Shown here in pieces: positions 7,801-9,306 of a stretch of 9,306 bases of DNA. The stretch's first letter is position 1. Every line of letters starts with the position of its first letter. The notes under the pieces were generated by a model. It saw only the letters and a program-made list of their open reading frames with translations. It was not told the origin of the DNA and ran no database searches. The stretch is from contig URDW01000080.1 in the NCBI GenBank assembly GCA_900546735.1, forward strand, positions 1 to 9,306. The letters are read 5' to 3'. Source of the stretch: an uncultured Oscillospiraceae bacterium. GTDB lineage: Bacteria > Bacillota > Clostridia > Oscillospirales > Acutalibacteraceae. The position numbers were made by a program, and so were the translations under genes.

Positions 7801-8397
7801 TACATGTCCCCGGCAATGTACCAGTCCATATTCGGCGAAGCGCCGGCCTATAGCTATGTGGTGGCTACACTGGGCAACGACGTTTCAGCCGCACAGAAAG
7901 ACAGCCTTGCCACAGACCTGATGAAAGTGACCGGCATTGACGCCGTAGCTTACACGACCGCCACGATCGATACGTTTGAGACCACGATCGACAGCTTAAA
8001 CCTGGTCGTTGTGGTATTCATCGTGGCTGCAGGCGCACTGGCGTTTGTTGTGCTGTACAACCTGGCCAACCTGAACCTGAACGAACGTGTGCGCGAAGTG
8101 GCCACCATCAAAGTGCTTGGTTTCCGCGACAAGGAAGTCAGCGCATACATCGTTCGAGAAAATATCATTCTGACCATTATCGGCGTCATTCTGGGGCTTG
8201 TGCTCGGCATATTCCTGCACAGATTTGTCATTTCCGCCATCTCTGTAGACGTCGTTATGTTCGGTAAAACAGTTGCTCCTCTAAGCTATTTGTACGCGGC
8301 ACTGCTTTCGTTTGTATTTGCAGCGCTGGTCAATCTGATCGTACACAAGAAGCTGAGGAAAGTAAACATGGTTGAATCGCTGAAAGCGGTTGAATAA
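4891..8397 (+). CDS. FtsX-family ABC permease with extracellular coiled-coil hairpin
   Basis: A 1168-residue permease that partners the ATPase upstream, starting right after its stop with AAAGGA as ribosome site. Eight membrane segments form two MacB/FtsX-like modules: about 19-39, then 633-655, 683-707 and 728-750; and 801-825, then 1037-1057, 1091-1113 and 1130-1153. Between segments 1 and 2 lies a MacB-type extracellular domain (about 40-270), followed by a heptad-rich insertion: proline-free arms 285-439 and 470-617 around a short tip with GLPEDVADTIYDSF. The second extracellular domain (about 826-1036) is compact. TARNLFRNKRRFF and NERVREVATIKVLGF are conserved cytoplasmic-edge stretches of this clostridial family. 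FtsX/MacB permeases act as mechanotransmitters, exporters of lipoproteins or peptides, or sensors of antimicrobial peptides; which applies here is not known. The length suits the large Firmicutes members with coiled coils. The frame is intact. Confidence 0.9.
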   Translation: MKKALFKETLRSISRSKARFISIIAIVALGISFFAGIKATAPDMKETAELYVQDTNMMDVRVISQAGLTEEDLEAMQQIDGVDTIVPGRFVDGILQADGKSIGDMDGSEMTVRAMGLDFAQAFDYAETGEASADYMNRVTLLEGRMPENENECLVDGSTLSAPEQFKIGAKIGIAGDGTNIENKMDVTEFTIVGIVRTPLYLSFERGYTNVGSGKLGTFIYVSNDVFNFDYYTEAYMTVSGAANYSTYSEEYDEFITPVVEALKDLESVRLPLRVEALREEYTPIVADGEAELAEQEANYDQQVADAEAQIAEMKDLAENGQAEIDAKKKEFNDSLSAAQKEIYDGTDEYNSQYAEWREKYDQLNEAKLNLTKLETATDDYNSAKAQLDNAKSQIDSANQQIEATEEIVVGLNNSLEYFQNYQNDQEQTIKDWITGVGLPEDVADTIYDSFSSLTAMGTAEEMIAYMEPMLKQYNETLNQQKQQLAQATAEYNENKAKLDAASAIISQYQNAKQEVTEAEIELEEYERQLNDAGVDLKVGQLELNSNQQQLQSQISMAEMQLAAAQTQLETAEAELEAQKQSGAEELEKARMDLKEAQDLLASLDTAEWMIQNRDDQPGFAGYEQTADRMDALAQVFPIFFFLVAALVCLTTMTRMVEEERTQLGTLKALGYSSGAIASKYLIYSLSASLIGSVIGLALGFVVFPTAISAAFGIMYDLPQCVLRFKWDYALIGTVISLLCTTAAALIACRKELIENPAKLMRPKPPKKGKRILLEKITFIWSRMNFTSKVTARNLFRNKRRFFTTLIGVAGCTALLLTGFGLGDSIGAIMTNQFGEDGISQYDVQIVLNQEYDGTEDPEPVKQITSRAEIQNAMMTQMDAINASSDRTDDVLEINLLVPREPAELSKFIKLEDCDTHEAVSLNDSGVIITEKLADQTDTQPGDYITLTVNNQDYSVPVTAIVENYTFHYVYMSPAMYQSIFGEAPAYSYVVATLGNDVSAAQKDSLATDLMKVTGIDAVAYTTATIDTFETTIDSLNLVVVVFIVAAGALAFVVLYNLANLNLNERVREVATIKVLGFRDKEVSAYIVRENIILTIIGVILGLVLGIFLHRFVISAISVDVVMFGKTVAPLSYLYAALLSFVFAALVNLIVHKKLRKVNMVESLKAVE

Positions 8398-8399
8398 CA

Positions 8400-8415
8400 G
8401 TGCGGTTTTCCGCAC
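8400..8415 (+). other. Perfect stem-loop between permease and secreted-protein genes
   Basis: GTGCGG-TTTT-CCGCAC is a perfect 6-bp GC-rich stem with a four-base loop, three bases after the permease stop and 25 before the next start. No T run follows (the next bases are CAATACTTAAAG), so it is unlikely to be a full terminator. It may stabilise or process the operon message and set a different level for the downstream gene. Confidence 0.5.
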
Positions 8416-8440
8416 CAATACTTAAAGAAAGGGGTAAAAA

Positions 8441-9306
8441 ATGAAACTCAAGAAAACTGCTTGCTTGCTGCTGAGCGCAGTGCTGTTTCTGGCTACGCTC
8501 ACACCGATCTGTGCATTTGCAAATGCAGATCTGGCAGACAAAGATGCTGAAGAGAACATGGCATGGCTTTCTGATTTTTACATTCGTGAGTCCGCTTACG
8601 ACTTTGTAAAAGACGAAGTTATGCCGAACAAAGGCATCTACAACAGCACGGCGGAAACCTTCGTGGAAAATGTCAACGGTTTGAAAAAGCTTTATGACAT
8701 GGACTACAGCACGATGGCAGCCGCCTATGAAAAGATCCTGACGGATATTTTCACGCTGATCGACGAAGCGAACCTGACGGTTGGCTACGACGAGATGAAA
8801 GCCTATCTGCAAGACGAATGGCAGATCGTGTACCCTGAGCAGGACGATGCCCGTACGGCAACGTACACGACCATCGCTTATGCCTGTCTGCGTACCGACA
8901 TTCTGCAGTCTCTTCTGAAGATTGATGTCACCATCGAGCCCGGCACCTCGATCAACAGAACGATCGTGCTGATCCTTGGCGCCATCACGGGTGAGGAAAT
9001 TGACGCAGATGTGGAAACGCTGATGGACTACGCCGTCGTGAACATCAAGAAGATCCTCATTGACAACGGCTATCAGGTATCTGAAAATGCAGACCCGCAG
9101 GAATTCCTGCTGCTGTATAAGATCATGATTGCCACCGAAGTGGGTTATCCGATTGAGAACCAGAACGTGGCAGCGTACACAGATGCCGACAAAGCATATG
9201 TGCAGGGTGCTTACACGGCAGCCGTCATCAAGCTGACTTACGGCATTTCGCCGTCAGTGGAAGACGTGCTTGCTGCGACCGCGAGCGAAGACGAAAATGC
9301 AGTTGC
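8441..9306 (+). CDS. Secreted protein of unknown function, 3' end missing
   Basis: An open frame of 288 codons runs off the window end. ATG at 8441 follows AAAGGGG (8428-8434) at a six-base spacing. The N-terminus MKLKKTACLLLSAVLFLATL is a clear Sec signal peptide, with probable signal peptidase I cleavage after A27 (AFA before NAD). C24 is not in a lipobox, so it is probably not a lipoprotein. The mature part is acidic, mainly alpha-helical in character, and shows no catalytic motif, membrane anchor or known domain that I recognise. Stretches near 142-180 and 253-285 look faintly alike (Y-x-x-x-A-Y helix, then a P-containing loop and another helix), suggesting a repeated helical module. It begins 43 bases after the permease stop with no real terminator between, so it is probably in the same operon and may be the exporter's extracellular partner. 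Any wall-anchoring motif would lie beyond the window. Confidence 0.85.
   Translation, partial: MKLKKTACLLLSAVLFLATLTPICAFANADLADKDAEENMAWLSDFYIRESAYDFVKDEVMPNKGIYNSTAETFVENVNGLKKLYDMDYSTMAAAYEKILTDIFTLIDEANLTVGYDEMKAYLQDEWQIVYPEQDDARTATYTTIAYACLRTDILQSLLKIDVTIEPGTSINRTIVLILGAITGEEIDADVETLMDYAVVNIKKILIDNGYQVSENADPQEFLLLYKIMIATEVGYPIENQNVAAYTDADKAYVQGAYTAAVIKLTYGISPSVEDVLAATASEDENAV

Overview
The window reads like a contig end from a Gram-positive, gut-type clostridial bacterium (Oscillospiraceae/Ruminococcaceae-like). The evidence is strong purine-rich ribosome binding sites, a consensus sigma-A promoter, moderately GC-rich genes around one AT-rich intergenic region, and an FtsX-type exporter of a form common in Clostridia. 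The taxonomy is inferred from these features only. The first 37 bases are not biological: positions 4-37 match the Nextera/Tn5 read-2 adapter ending in the 19-bp mosaic end, so the natural sequence begins at 38.

Left half, minus strand (38-3612). A complete cytoplasmic GH38 alpha-mannosidase-like gene (107-3289) has its own extended -10 promoter and a strong Shine-Dalgarno. Ten bases past its stop begins a new gene, of which only 20 codons survive before the adapter; these match the N-terminus of the TIGR01212 radical SAM family. Upstream of the mannosidase is a small minus-strand reading frame (3349-3588) whose first ~21 residues recall DUF4250 and whose remainder does not, so it may be a decayed gene.

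Middle (about 3613-4188) is an AT-rich divergent intergenic region. It holds a cre/LacI-type operator candidate, two related CAGCTGC-containing palindromes, a weak terminator-like hairpin, and a near-consensus promoter (TTGACT-17-TATAAT) firing rightward with an AT-only dyad over the start-site region.

Right half, plus strand (4189-9306), is a probable operon: a MacB/LolD-type ABC ATPase with a likely TTG start, a 1168-residue FtsX-family permease that follows with no gap, and 43 bases later a secreted protein cut off by the window end. The permease carries two FtsX modules. Inserted in its first extracellular domain are two nearly equal proline-free, heptad-rich arms around a short tip, which suggests an antiparallel coiled-coil hairpin about 20 nm long. 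The working model is that ATP hydrolysis moves this extracellular lever, and that the secreted protein may be its partner or substrate. This trio is the best candidate here for an undescribed system; its function is unknown.
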